From contig DLCH01000009.1 of the NCBI GenBank assembly GCA_002480525.1, positions 1 through 64,000 of the forward strand: a stretch of DNA of 64,000 nucleotides, written 5' to 3'. The position numbers and the translations under genes were made by a program. Below, in pieces: positions 40,199 through 49,177 of this stretch; positions within the stretch are counted from its first letter, which is position 1, and every line of letters starts with the position of its first letter. Source of the DNA: Gammaproteobacteria bacterium UBA7803 (lineage in GTDB: Bacteria > Pseudomonadota > Gammaproteobacteria > Pseudomonadales > Azotimanducaceae). The notes beneath the pieces are model-generated. The model made no database searches and was not told the DNA's origin. It was given only the letters and a program-made list of their open reading frames with translations.

Positions 40199-40579
40199 AT
40201 GGCGGACCGTCAGGACATACTCGCCGATCGGTTGAATGCCGAACCCGCGATCTTCAAGGGCTGCTCGTCGAGCGAACTTGGTGTCATCGTAGGCGTGGCC
40301 GCACTCGTGTGGTTGCCCATCAGCCTGATCCTGGCGGGGCTCGCGGGTGCGGTCACGATGGGCTTCGGCATCGCGGGCGTCGGAATCCTCGCGACTGTGC
40401 TGCTCATGGCGAGTCTGTTCCAGCGGCTGAAGAGGAACCGCCCGGACGGCTACTACCAGCAGCGGATCGTGCTCTGGCTCGACGACCACGGGTTACGACG
40501 CTCGTCCTTCGTTCGTCGAAGCGGCGCATGGGATATCGGCAGGACGGCGCATGCGACGTTACCGGTACGAGATCGATAA
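40199..40579 (+). CDS. TIGR03750-family conjugal transfer protein
   Basis: 126 residues from ATG 40199. LADRLNAEPAIFKGCSSSEL then a hydrophobic hairpin LGVIVGVAALVWLPISLILA and ATVLLMASLFQRLKRNRPDG, then YYQQRIVLWLDDHG, follow the TIGR03750 family, a VirB3/TraL-like inner-membrane component. It overlaps the next gene by 29 bases. Confidence 0.92.
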   Translation: MADRQDILADRLNAEPAIFKGCSSSELGVIVGVAALVWLPISLILAGLAGAVTMGFGIAGVGILATVLLMASLFQRLKRNRPDGYYQQRIVLWLDDHGLRRSSFVRRSGAWDIGRTAHATLPVRDR

Positions 40580-41210
40580 CGTCCGCGCGCACCTGCGCTC
40601 GCTCTGGGCGGTGATCGCCATCCAGGTGCTCGTCATCGCCGCGCTCTGGTTCGGCTGGAGCCGCGCTCCCGAGCGCCTCACCGTACACATCCCGCCGGAC
40701 CTGCGCTCCGGAGCGACGCTGGCCGTGGACGAGGTATCGCCACCCAACGTCTATGCCTTCGCCTTCTACATCTTCCAGCAGCTCAACCGTTGGCCGGAAG
40801 ACGGCGCCACGGACTATGGGCGGGCCATCTTCCGGGTCTCGCCTTACCTCACGCCCCGATATCGCGCCGATCTGATCGCCGAGCTCGAGCAAAAGGGCCG
40901 CCAGGGCGAGCTCGCCTACCGGGTCCGCGGTGTCCAGGAGATCCCGGGCCATGGTTACGAGGAACGACGCGTCGACCTCCTGAACGAGGATGCCTGGATT
41001 GTTTGGCTGGACCTCGATCTCCTGGAATCGGTGAAGGGCATGACCGTCAAGCGCACGGCCATCCGGTACCCGCTGCGCGTAGTGCGCTACGCCGTCGACC
41101 TCGAGACCAATCCCTGGGGGCTGGCCCTCGACGGGTTCGGCGCCGAGGGGCCGCGGCGGCTGACCGATGCCGAGCTCGACGACGATGGAGGTACCGATGG
41201 TGGCGCGTAG
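40551..41210 (+). CDS. PFL_4703/TIGR03746-family ICE protein (DUF2895)
   Basis: 219 residues from ATG 40551. One N-terminal membrane helix (VIAIQVLVIAALWFGWSRAP) and a periplasmic domain with IPPDLRSGATLAVDEVSPPN and VYAFAFYIFQQLNRWPEDGA then DYGRAIFRVSPYLTPRY: the DUF2895/PFL_4703 pattern, a VirB8/TraE-like assembly protein. Overlaps neighbours on both sides (29 and 14 bases), as in other PFGI-1 elements. Confidence 0.93.
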   Translation: MRRYRYEIDNVRAHLRSLWAVIAIQVLVIAALWFGWSRAPERLTVHIPPDLRSGATLAVDEVSPPNVYAFAFYIFQQLNRWPEDGATDYGRAIFRVSPYLTPRYRADLIAELEQKGRQGELAYRVRGVQEIPGHGYEERRVDLLNEDAWIVWLDLDLLESVKGMTVKRTAIRYPLRVVRYAVDLETNPWGLALDGFGAEGPRRLTDAELDDDGGTDGGA

Positions 41211-42012
41211 CGAGTTTGGCGACGAAACGACCGAGTGGCGCTGGTGGATGACCGCCATGCTCGCGGTAATCCTTCTGCTGCACGCTGTGGGCGTGAACGC
41301 GGCGCCCGATACGCCGGAACGCATCGCTTGGCGCAAGACGCCCATTGCCGTCGAGCTCGCAGTCGGTGTCGAGCGGCTCGTCCATTTTCCGGGTGCGGTC
41401 AAGGTCGGCGTGCCACCACAGCTCCAAGGGGCGCTGCGCGTACAGAGCATCGACGGCACGCTCTACCTGCTGGCAAGTCAGCCGTTCGCCGCGACCCGCG
41501 TCATTGTGCGTGGGATGGACAATGGCCAGATCTACTTGCTCGACCTATCCGCAGTCGCCGATGGCGGCGGAAGTAGCCCCATTGAGATCTATCTGCCGGA
41601 CGAGGTACGTGCGAACGGTTCAGAGCCGACGGCAGCCTCAGGTCCACCGCAATACGGTTACGTCACTCTGACGCGCTTCGCCGCCCAACAGATGTACGCC
41701 CCGGCACGGTTGCTCCAGGAGCTTCCTGGCGTCGTCCGTGTACCCGTCAAGCGGGAGCCGGTGGCGCTGGTACGCGGTGACGCCGTCGAGGCTGTGCCAC
41801 TTGTCTCCTGGCGCGCCGGCGATCTGTATCTCACCGCGGCCAAGCTCACCAACAAGACGGAGCGGCCGCAGACCCTGGACCCGCGGACCCTGCGCGGTCG
41901 CTGGCTCACGGCGGCCTTCCAACACAACCGGCTGCACGAGGCCGGCAGCGAGGCCGATCGCACGGTGGTGTACCTGATCTCGGACCGGCCGTTCGCGGCC
42001 TCGCTGCGGTAG
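41197..42012 (+). CDS. TIGR03749-family ICE protein (TraK-like secretin component)
   Basis: 271 residues from ATG 41197 (GGAGG at 41187-41191). A signal/membrane segment (MTAMLAVILLLHAVGVNA) is followed by DTPERIAWRKTPIAVELAVG, VERLVHFPGAVKVGVPPQLQ and LYLLASQPFAATRVIVRGMD, the TIGR03749 signature; YVTLTRFAAQQMYAPARLLQ is in the second half. The layout resembles VirB9/TraK outer-membrane core proteins. Confidence 0.92.
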   Translation: MVARSEFGDETTEWRWWMTAMLAVILLLHAVGVNAAPDTPERIAWRKTPIAVELAVGVERLVHFPGAVKVGVPPQLQGALRVQSIDGTLYLLASQPFAATRVIVRGMDNGQIYLLDLSAVADGGGSSPIEIYLPDEVRANGSEPTAASGPPQYGYVTLTRFAAQQMYAPARLLQELPGVVRVPVKREPVALVRGDAVEAVPLVSWRAGDLYLTAAKLTNKTERPQTLDPRTLRGRWLTAAFQHNRLHEAGSEADRTVVYLISDRPFAASLR

Positions 42013-42018
42013 CCGAAT

Positions 42019-43428
42019 ATGCCTGCCGCAACCTCCAATCGCCTGTTGCCGATTCTAGGCGGCGCCGTCGTGCTGATGCTGGCGTTCGTGACGCTGAAGT
42101 CCTGCTCGCAGGAGGAGGACAGCGGCGTGGTGCTGGACAACGTGCCGACAGCGCCGGCCCCGGATGCCGACACACCGGCCGACACCATCAAGACCCTCAC
42201 GGCCAACGTCGCTGCGATGACCGCGGAGGTCGAGGCGCTGCGCCGGGAGAATGCGACCCTCGCCAGGGAGAATCAGACCCTCGTCGCAAACCGCACCCAG
42301 ATCGAGGAGAACGTCGCCACGCGGCTGCGCCGGGAGCTGCTGTCCCGCGAGCGCGACGCGGAGAACCAGGGCCGGATCGACTCCGGCGTGCTCGCCTCTC
42401 TGACCGACCGGGTCGACCGGCTGGCGGAGTCGGTGGCCCGGGTGCAGCCAGGCAGCGGTAGCGACATTCCGGTGGGGCTCGGTCTCGAGGGTGTCAATAC
42501 GCAAGCGCCGGCTATGGGTCTGGTCTGGGTAGAGCCGCTCGACGCGCCGGCCGTGGCTGCGTCAGAGACCGGATTGTTGGACCGAGCCGGACAGACCGCG
42601 GGCGGGTATCTCGACAGTGCCCGCACTCGCACCGGGCAGGTCGTGACCAACGCGCGAGAAGAGGTGGACGCGCTCAAGAGTCGACCCGCCTATACGGTCC
42701 CCCGCAACGCCACACTCATCGGCTCGACGGCGATGACCGCACTCGTCGGCCGGATCCCGATCCAGGGCCAGGTGCGCGACCCGATGCCGTTCAAGGTGAT
42801 CACAGGCAGCGAAAACTTGGCCGCCAACGGCCTGACGGTCCCCGGCGTGCAAGGCATGGTGTGGAGCGGCACCGCGGTCGGCGATTGGACGTTGTCCTGC
42901 GTCACCGGTCGGCTGGAGTCCGTCACATTCGTGTTCGACGACGGCACCATCCGCACGATCTCGAGCGACGACCGCAGCGCGCAGGCGAGCGGGCAAGGCG
43001 GACGCGACGAGCCGCTGGGCTGGATCTCGGACGCCCAGGGCATCCCGTGCATCAGCGGAGATCGCAAGACCAATGCCGCGTCGTTTCTGACCCAGCGGAT
43101 CGGCGTGCAAGCCATCCAGGCAGCAGCGGACGCGGCAGCCGCCGCCGAGACGACCTCGGTGGTCAGCAACCTCGGCAGCGTGACCGACAGCGTAACCGGC
43201 GATGTCGGTACCTATGTGCTCGGCAAGACCGTGTCCGGCGGCAGCGAGGAAGTGGCCAAGTGGCTGCTCGAACGTCAGTCCCAGAGCTTCGATGCGGTGT
43301 TCGTGCCGGCCGGTACTGCGGTAGCCATCCATGTCGATCGCGAGCTCGCCATCGACCTCGATCCCCAAGGCAGGAAACTGAATCATGCACTCGCGACTGC
43401 GCTCGATCGTCACCATCGCCTGGATTAG
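42019..43428 (+). CDS. TIGR03752-family ICE protein (TraB/VirB10-like)
   Basis: 469 residues from ATG 42019. One membrane helix (LLPILGGAVVLMLAFVTLK), a coiled coil with EVEALRRENATLARENQTLV (about 73-125), and a C-terminal beta-rich core with GSTAMTALVGRIPIQGQVRD and PFKVITGSENLAANGLTVPG, ending FDAVFVPAGTAVAIHVDREL. This is the TraB/VirB10 layout that spans the periplasm. It overlaps the lipoprotein gene by 44 bases. Confidence 0.94.
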   Translation: MPAATSNRLLPILGGAVVLMLAFVTLKSCSQEEDSGVVLDNVPTAPAPDADTPADTIKTLTANVAAMTAEVEALRRENATLARENQTLVANRTQIEENVATRLRRELLSRERDAENQGRIDSGVLASLTDRVDRLAESVARVQPGSGSDIPVGLGLEGVNTQAPAMGLVWVEPLDAPAVAASETGLLDRAGQTAGGYLDSARTRTGQVVTNAREEVDALKSRPAYTVPRNATLIGSTAMTALVGRIPIQGQVRDPMPFKVITGSENLAANGLTVPGVQGMVWSGTAVGDWTLSCVTGRLESVTFVFDDGTIRTISSDDRSAQASGQGGRDEPLGWISDAQGIPCISGDRKTNAASFLTQRIGVQAIQAAADAAAAAETTSVVSNLGSVTDSVTGDVGTYVLGKTVSGGSEEVAKWLLERQSQSFDAVFVPAGTAVAIHVDRELAIDLDPQGRKLNHALATALDRHHRLD

Positions 43429-43795
43429 CCTCGCGCTCGGCGGTTGCGCCAGTACCAAGGAGTCGGTGTTGCCGCAGGACGGCCCGTCGATGAAGGCGAT
43501 CTACGACGCGCACTTCGAGGGGATAGGCGCCGACGACCCACTGGCCGTGCGCCGGGAGCTGGGCACGCGTCCGCTGGGTGACGACGACGTCGACCTGGCC
43601 GGCTACTCGCGCACCGCGCACACCGAGCTCGAGACGATCTTCCCTCGGCTGCCCAACCCGACCTTGGTGATGTACGTGTTCCCGCACCTCGCGGGGCCCG
43701 AGCGGGTCCCGGTCCCTGGCTATGCCACGACCTTCACGCTCTACGAGCGGGTCGAGTACGCACTGCCGGGGGAAGTCCCGAGCGGGCAGCGCTGA
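43385..43795 (+). CDS. TIGR03751-family conjugal transfer lipoprotein
   Basis: 136 residues from ATG 43385, inside the end of TIGR03752. The signal peptide ends in the lipobox ALGGC (Cys near residue 22), so the mature protein is lipid-anchored; the mature part DGPSMKAIYDAHFEGIGADD and YVFPHLAGPERVPVPGYATT then FTLYERVEYALPGE matches TIGR03751, a VirB7/TraV-like outer-membrane lipoprotein. Confidence 0.93.
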   Translation: MHSRLRSIVTIAWISLALGGCASTKESVLPQDGPSMKAIYDAHFEGIGADDPLAVRRELGTRPLGDDDVDLAGYSRTAHTELETIFPRLPNPTLVMYVFPHLAGPERVPVPGYATTFTLYERVEYALPGEVPSGQR

Positions 43796-43797
43796 GT

Positions 43798-46545
43798 ATG
43801 GCCGGGTTCTCCCTGACCGCGCTCCGCCTGGCTTCAACGGAACCCTCGACCGAGCCACGCCCACTCACGACGGCCGATGTGAAGGCCTTGTACGCCCGGC
43901 CGCCGTCGTTCTCCGATTTCCTACCCTGGGTGGAGTACCTGCCGGCCAGCCGCTGCTTCTTGCTCGAGGACGGGGTCAGTGTCGGCGCGTTGTTCGAGCT
44001 GACGCCGGCAGGTACCGAGGCGCGGACGCCGGGCTTCATGGCGGAGCTGCGCGACGCGATCCAGACCGCGATCACCGAAGCCATCCCTGAGCTCGACGAC
44101 GCGCCCTGGATCCTCCAGCTCTACGTGCAGGACGAGCCGAGCCTGTCGGACCTGCTGCGCCAGGTCGAGGCCTACGTGCCCCCGGGAGCCAACGAGAGCG
44201 TGTACACCCGGCACTACCTCGAATTGCTAAAGGCCCATTGCGCTCGCATCAGCCGGCCAGATGGCCTGTTCGAGGACTCGGCGCTGACCGGCACTGCCTG
44301 GCGTGGCCAGGTGCGGCGCGTTCGGGCGGCGCTCTATCGGCGCATGAACCCACGCGGCCGGGTGCCGAGTGCGGTCGAGGTCGAGGCCGAGCTCAACGAC
44401 GTCGCCACGAAATGGACGGCGGCGCTCGCCGCGGCCGGGATCCGCTGCCGCCGCGGCTCGGGGGAGGACCTCTACCGCTGGCTACTGCCCTGGTTCAACC
44501 CGCGGCCGGATTGCGCTGAAGGCGATGCAGAGAGGCTTCTCGCCGCGTCACCGTATCCGGGCGATGAGGACCTGCCGTTCGGTGCGGACCTTGGGGAGGT
44601 GCTGACGCTCTCGGCGCCCAAGTCCGACAACGCATCAGCCACCTGGTGGTTCGATGGGCTGCCGCACACCCTCGTTACGGTGCAGAGGCTCCGGCGGGCG
44701 CCCGACATCGGCCACATGACGGCAGAACGTCCATCCGGGGATCATGTGTTCTCCCTGTTCGACCGGTTGCCCGAGCACACTGTGATGGCGATGACCATCA
44801 CGGTGAAGCCCCAGGATCTGGTGCGCAACCACATCGGGCTGGTCAAGCGCGCCGCCGTGGGCGATTCGGCGGAAGCCGAATTGACGCGTGAGGACGCCGG
44901 CGCGGTGGAGCGTGAGATGGCGACCGGCAACAAGCTCTATCCCCTGCAACTGGCGTTTTACGTCCGCGGCGAGGATCTCGCGGACCTGCGGACGAACGTC
45001 AACCAGCTGAACGCTTTGCTACTGCCCAACGGTCTGCAGCCGATTGCGCGCGAGGCGGATCTGCTGGCACTCGACAGCTACCTGCGCAACTTACCGATGG
45101 CCTACGACGCCCGACTGGATCGGGTCAGCCGCCGGTCTCGCCTGGTCTTCTCCAGGCACATCGCAAACCTGTTGCCGATCTATGGCCGCTCGCGCGGCAC
45201 CGGCAATCCCGGGCTCGTGTTCTTCAACCGGGGTGCCGAACCCCTGGTTTTCGACCCCTTGCACCGGGCGGATCGCAAGAAGAACGCGCACATGCTGATC
45301 CTCGGCCCGACCGGCGCCGGCAAATCCGCGCTGCTGGTATACCTGCTGCAGCAGATGGCCGCGATTCACCGTCCGCGCATCTTCATCATCGAGGCCGGCG
45401 GTTCGTTCTCGCTGCTCGGGCAGCACTTCGCCAGCCACGGGCTCGACGTCAACCAAGTGACGCTCAACCCAGGTGCCGATGTGAGCCTGCCGCCGTTCGC
45501 CGATGCGTTGCGGCTTCTGGACAAGGATCGGCGCGTGAAGCTCGTGACCGATACGGAAGCGCTCGAAGAGAACGAGGACGACGACGAGGAAGAAGGCGAT
45601 GGCCCGGGGCGCGACATCCTCGGCGAGATGGAGATCGCCGCACGGATCATGATCACCGGCGGCGACGAGCGCGAGGACGCGCGCATGACCCGGGCGGATC
45701 GCCTCTTGATCCGGAATGCCATCCTGCTCGCCGCAGAGTCCGTGGCCGAGCAAGGCCGCGACCAGGTATTGACCCGGGATGTCGTCGCGGCGCTGACCAG
45801 CATCGGTCGCGATACGGGCCTGCCGGAGCACCGGCGCAACCGGGCGCTGGAGATGGGTGACGGCATGGCGCTCTTCTGTTCGGGGCTCGCAGGAGAGTTC
45901 TTCGACCGGTCCGGCAAGCCCTGGCCGGCCGCGGACGTCACCATCCTCGAGATGGGCATGCTCGCTCGCGAAGGCTACGAGGATCAGCTGACCGTCGCCT
46001 ACATCTCGATGATGAGTCACATCAACGACCTGGTCGAGCGCCACCAGAGCGACTCGCGACCGACACTCGTCGTCACCGACGAGGGGCACATCATCACGAC
46101 CAATCCGCTGCTAGCGCGCTACGTCGTCAAGATCACGAAGATGTGGCGCAAGCTCGGCGCCTGGTTTTGGATCGCGACGCAGAACCTCGAGGATTTTCCC
46201 GACGCCAGCCGCAAGATGCTCAACATGATGGAGTGGTGGCTCTGCCTGGTCATGCCCAAGGAAGAGGTTGAGCAGATCGCGAGATTCAAGGATTTGAACG
46301 AGGAGCAGCGCAGCCTGCTGCTGTCGGCCCGGAAGGAGCCCGGTAAGTACGTCGAAGGGGTTGTCCTGGCGGACAACCTCGAGGCCCTGTTCCGCAGCGT
46401 GCCGCCACCCCTGTCGCTGGCCCTGGCCATGACCGAGAAGCACGAGAAGGCCGAGCGCGCAGCGATCATGCGCGAGCGTGGCTGCACCGAACTCGAGGCG
46501 GTGCATGTCGTGGCCGAGCGGATCGCGGCTCGACGCGGTGGCTGA
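43798..46545 (+). CDS. VirB4/TraC-type conjugative ATPase (PFL_4706 family)
   Basis: 915 residues from ATG 43798, two bases after the lipoprotein. The N-terminal half is the VirB4 assembly domain (RPPSFSDFLPWVEYLPASRC; DAPWILQLYVQDEPSLSDLL). The C-terminal half is a RecA-like motor: Walker A HMLILGPTGAGKSALLVYLL (about 498-517), an acidic insertion (ENEDDDEEEGDGPG), Walker B PTLVVTDEGHIITTNPLL (about 756-773), and FWIATQNLEDFPDASRKMLN. It powers pilus biogenesis and substrate passage. The next transfer gene follows only after a 2-kb cargo insertion. Confidence 0.96.
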   Translation: MAGFSLTALRLASTEPSTEPRPLTTADVKALYARPPSFSDFLPWVEYLPASRCFLLEDGVSVGALFELTPAGTEARTPGFMAELRDAIQTAITEAIPELDDAPWILQLYVQDEPSLSDLLRQVEAYVPPGANESVYTRHYLELLKAHCARISRPDGLFEDSALTGTAWRGQVRRVRAALYRRMNPRGRVPSAVEVEAELNDVATKWTAALAAAGIRCRRGSGEDLYRWLLPWFNPRPDCAEGDAERLLAASPYPGDEDLPFGADLGEVLTLSAPKSDNASATWWFDGLPHTLVTVQRLRRAPDIGHMTAERPSGDHVFSLFDRLPEHTVMAMTITVKPQDLVRNHIGLVKRAAVGDSAEAELTREDAGAVEREMATGNKLYPLQLAFYVRGEDLADLRTNVNQLNALLLPNGLQPIAREADLLALDSYLRNLPMAYDARLDRVSRRSRLVFSRHIANLLPIYGRSRGTGNPGLVFFNRGAEPLVFDPLHRADRKKNAHMLILGPTGAGKSALLVYLLQQMAAIHRPRIFIIEAGGSFSLLGQHFASHGLDVNQVTLNPGADVSLPPFADALRLLDKDRRVKLVTDTEALEENEDDDEEEGDGPGRDILGEMEIAARIMITGGDEREDARMTRADRLLIRNAILLAAESVAEQGRDQVLTRDVVAALTSIGRDTGLPEHRRNRALEMGDGMALFCSGLAGEFFDRSGKPWPAADVTILEMGMLAREGYEDQLTVAYISMMSHINDLVERHQSDSRPTLVVTDEGHIITTNPLLARYVVKITKMWRKLGAWFWIATQNLEDFPDASRKMLNMMEWWLCLVMPKEEVEQIARFKDLNEEQRSLLLSARKEPGKYVEGVVLADNLEALFRSVPPPLSLALAMTEKHEKAERAAIMRERGCTELEAVHVVAERIAARRGG

Positions 46546-46776
46546 CCCATTTCATTCGTTGTTCCTGGCCGACTCTAGAGTGAGATTCGGTCTATGTCCT
46601 GACTCGGGCCGAATACGTGCGGTCGGGGCAGACGATCAGATTGGGGAAAAGGCTTCGGCGGAATTCGATCGCGCCAACAAGGGAGATGCGTTGTCGCTAG
46701 GGACTTCCACATCCGCTTTGGCCCGGACGGATGGAGCACGCAATGCCTCCGCGCGACATTTAGAGGGTACGTGTTT

Positions 46777-48240
46777 CTATCCTACATTCGAAGCGGAGGT
46801 CTTGTTCCCTGCGTCGGCGTCAATAACGACTACGTTCGGGTCGCCCGTTAGGCTGAGATCATTAAGAATGCGTGAGACCTTCGAGATCTCCGATTCGGAG
46901 AAGCACATGATTACCTTGATCGCCTTCTCGGTCCTGTTCGCCGCCTTGTACACCTCGACCTGGTTCTCGAGGTTTCTCTTTAGCTTCGAGTTGCTGGCGA
47001 GCTTGAATTCGACCAGCGTGCTGTCCTTCGAGCCGCGGGAGATCTTGTAGTCCACGGGACCCCGCCCGTTGTTGACCTCGCGATCCACGGAGAAGTCACT
47101 CGCGTACCAGGTGAGCTTGAACATGACTTGTAGGTCCGCCTCGCGTTTCACGGGCTTGCCATCGATGTAGAAAATCCGGTAGCCGTCGTTATCCTCAATC
47201 ACCTGTTTGAGGAACATGACGCGGTCATAGGCGTCCTGATAAGAGTCGCCGGGCTGACTGTAGAACTGCGTCAGCGTAGCGAGCTGACGAGAGAGCTGCC
47301 CGACTTGATCGATGAAGACCCGCTCGGTCTCCTGTACGCGCTCCTCGCTGAGTGCTTTAGCGTCGTCCCCGTGCTCTTCTTTGAATCGTATGTAATAGTC
47401 GATCAGCGCGGGGAACCGCCTGACGGTGGAGATGACCGCTGCGTCTGTCTCCTTCCTGTTCGCATCGTCGGGGAGCATACGCTGGAAGTAGTCGTTGATC
47501 TGCGCCCGAAGCTCCTCGTTCGGAACACTGCTCGCTATTTCTTCGAAATCTCCGATCAGATCGTGCTTGTTGATCCACGCATCGTCTTTGGTGAGGATCT
47601 CTTTCGGAGTGAGCAGCACGTAGTCGCCGTCGATGAATGGAAGCGTGAAGTGCTCTGTCGTCCAGTTCCGCGTCTCGTAATTGAATGCGATGTGCCTCAC
47701 AGGCACCCGCTTGAGCCGCGCGTGGTCAATATGGGCTTGAGCGAACTCCTGCGTGTAGCGACAAAGAAATCCCTTCACAAGGTTGGTCGTGAAGTCACTG
47801 ATGTTGTCTTTGCCAACCTTATCCTTGATAAGACACAGCTTCTCAAGGTGGCTTCCCTTCGTGATCTGCTCGTTGCCAAAGTCGTTGAATAGGGAGTTCA
47901 GGTTCTCGTTCAGCGCAGCTGCGAACGCGGGGCCGAGCCCCGACCCCTTGTTTCCAACCTTGCTGTAGCCGAGCCAGTTCTGCTTGACCTCCGGGAAACG
48001 ATACCAACTGTTGAGGAGGCCGACGTTCACCCGGCCACTGTTCGACACGTCTCGAAGAAAACGGATGTACCTGATGATCTCGTCGTGCAGCGCGCGATAC
48101 TCGGGCTTCTCGCTATTGAACAGCAGGAATGGGTCGATGAAGACCGGGAGGTCATTGATCAGCGACACGTTGAACGCGCCATGTGCGTCCAGCAGCACAG
48201 GATCGACATCAAAAAAGTCGGAGAAGTAGATCTTCATCAT
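46777..48240 (-). CDS. PD-(D/E)XK-like nuclease domain protein, cargo of unknown function
   Basis: 487 residues (ATG 48240 or the adjacent 48237). The N-terminal half starts KIYFSDFFDVDPVLLDAHGA and continues with PVFIDPFLLFNSEKPEYRAL; I do not recognise it. A helical middle follows (about 225-365). Near residues 400-445, GRGPVDYKISRGSKDSTLVE then FKLASN gives an Asp … Glu-x-Lys arrangement typical of the PD-(D/E)XK nuclease fold, followed by NLENQVEVYKAANRTEKAIK, the usual helix. It is oriented against the transfer genes, between VirB4 and TIGR03757, a place where PFGI-1 elements commonly carry cargo, and is less GC-rich than its neighbours. A stand-alone defence nuclease is likely but unproven. 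Confidence 0.75.
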   Translation of the reverse strand: MMKIYFSDFFDVDPVLLDAHGAFNVSLINDLPVFIDPFLLFNSEKPEYRALHDEIIRYIRFLRDVSNSGRVNVGLLNSWYRFPEVKQNWLGYSKVGNKGSGLGPAFAAALNENLNSLFNDFGNEQITKGSHLEKLCLIKDKVGKDNISDFTTNLVKGFLCRYTQEFAQAHIDHARLKRVPVRHIAFNYETRNWTTEHFTLPFIDGDYVLLTPKEILTKDDAWINKHDLIGDFEEIASSVPNEELRAQINDYFQRMLPDDANRKETDAAVISTVRRFPALIDYYIRFKEEHGDDAKALSEERVQETERVFIDQVGQLSRQLATLTQFYSQPGDSYQDAYDRVMFLKQVIEDNDGYRIFYIDGKPVKREADLQVMFKLTWYASDFSVDREVNNGRGPVDYKISRGSKDSTLVEFKLASNSKLKRNLENQVEVYKAANRTEKAIKVIMCFSESEISKVSRILNDLSLTGDPNVVVIDADAGNKTSASNVG

Positions 48241-48620
48241 TCCAAACCGCTACTCGACGGGCGGCCGATCCTGCTCAAAATTAGTATGAATGTCGGCGAC
48301 TTGTGCGTTCGTTACCTCCACGATCGACACACCACCTCTATTGCCTTCGAGGAGTCTGAGAATGTGTCGTAGGGCGGACTCATACGGAGCTTACTTTGCC
48401 AAAAGGTACCGGTCGAGTAGCTCGTGCAACCAGTGACGACGACGCATGGTAGTGATCCGATGGCTCGTCAAGCAAAGAACCGGTTTGCCAGCGATTGGTC
48501 TGAGCATCAGATGTGAATTCTCCTGGGAAACCACCAAGTTGTTCACACCTGCATGTTCATGACGGGTGAAACCTCTGCTCGTCGTGGCCTGTGTCTGCGC
48601 ATTAAGCGAAGCTTCCGACC
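48241..48620. other. Cargo-flanking intergenic stretch
   Basis: No gene is supported. It is moderately GC-poor and holds several short open frames without family character. It probably carries the promoter of the minus-strand nuclease-like gene. TTAAGCGAAG occurs at 48602-48611 and again at 48621-48630. Confidence 0.5.
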
Positions 48621-48664
48621 TTAAGCGAAGAAAACGGCGCCGTTGCCTGTGCCGTTTTTCGCTT
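48621..48664 (+). terminator. Hairpin terminator before TIGR03757
   Basis: AAAACGGC 48631-48638 pairs with GCCGTTTT 48651-48658, and flanking GCGA/TCGC extend the stem with a 2-base bulge. The T run suits + strand termination, separating cargo transcription from the second transfer operon. Confidence 0.6.
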
Positions 48665-48724
48665 CCTCGGTTCTCTGCCCGGGAGGACGATAGCAAGCAT
48701 CGTCCCGCGCTTCGAGACAGAGAC

Positions 48725-49177
48725 ATGCTTTCTTTATCCCACGCCCTGGTTGGACTGACACTCTTTGGGCCCCTGGTGTTTAGCGCGCCCGTGCGGGCGG
48801 GCGACGCCCTGGTCATCGAGGTCTTCACCACAAGCGAGCAGCCGGTCGTTGGTGCCGAGCACGAGCGACTGCGAACCGCGACCATCACGAGCTACGCCGT
48901 TGACGGCCTCGAGCGCTTCGAATCGGAGCTGTCTGAAGGCCTCCCTGCTGACCCGGATACCGCGAAGGCGGCAGCGCTCCGTCGGATCCAGCGGCTCGAC
49001 GACGCCCGTATGGCGCCGGCGAAAGACGCGGCGTTCGGGCTTGCCAAGGCGGTGCAGCACGGCGTCGATCGCTATCCCGCCATCGTGTTCGACGGACGCG
49101 CCGTCGTCTACGGCGTCACGGACCTGGTCGAGGCGCTCGACCGTTACGAAGCTTGGCAACGGGAGCAGATCCGATGA
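48725..49177 (+). CDS. TIGR03757-family ICE protein
   Basis: 150 residues from ATG 48725. A signal peptide (LSHALVGLTLFGPLVFSAPV) precedes DALVIEVFTTSEQPVVGAEH and a helical part, ending VDRYPAIVFDGRAVVYGVTD and LVEALDRYEAW: the TIGR03757 pattern with a thioredoxin-like fold (TrbB/TraW-like). Coupled to the TraU gene by an ATGA overlap. Confidence 0.93.
   Translation: MLSLSHALVGLTLFGPLVFSAPVRAGDALVIEVFTTSEQPVVGAEHERLRTATITSYAVDGLERFESELSEGLPADPDTAKAAALRRIQRLDDARMAPAKDAAFGLAKAVQHGVDRYPAIVFDGRAVVYGVTDLVEALDRYEAWQREQIR

Noticed and set aside
46546..46776. Additional gene between the VirB4 gene and the PD-(D/E)XK protein
   Set aside because: The plus-strand frame (to 47050) overlaps the nuclease-like gene and has a Ser/Thr/Phe composition without domain character.
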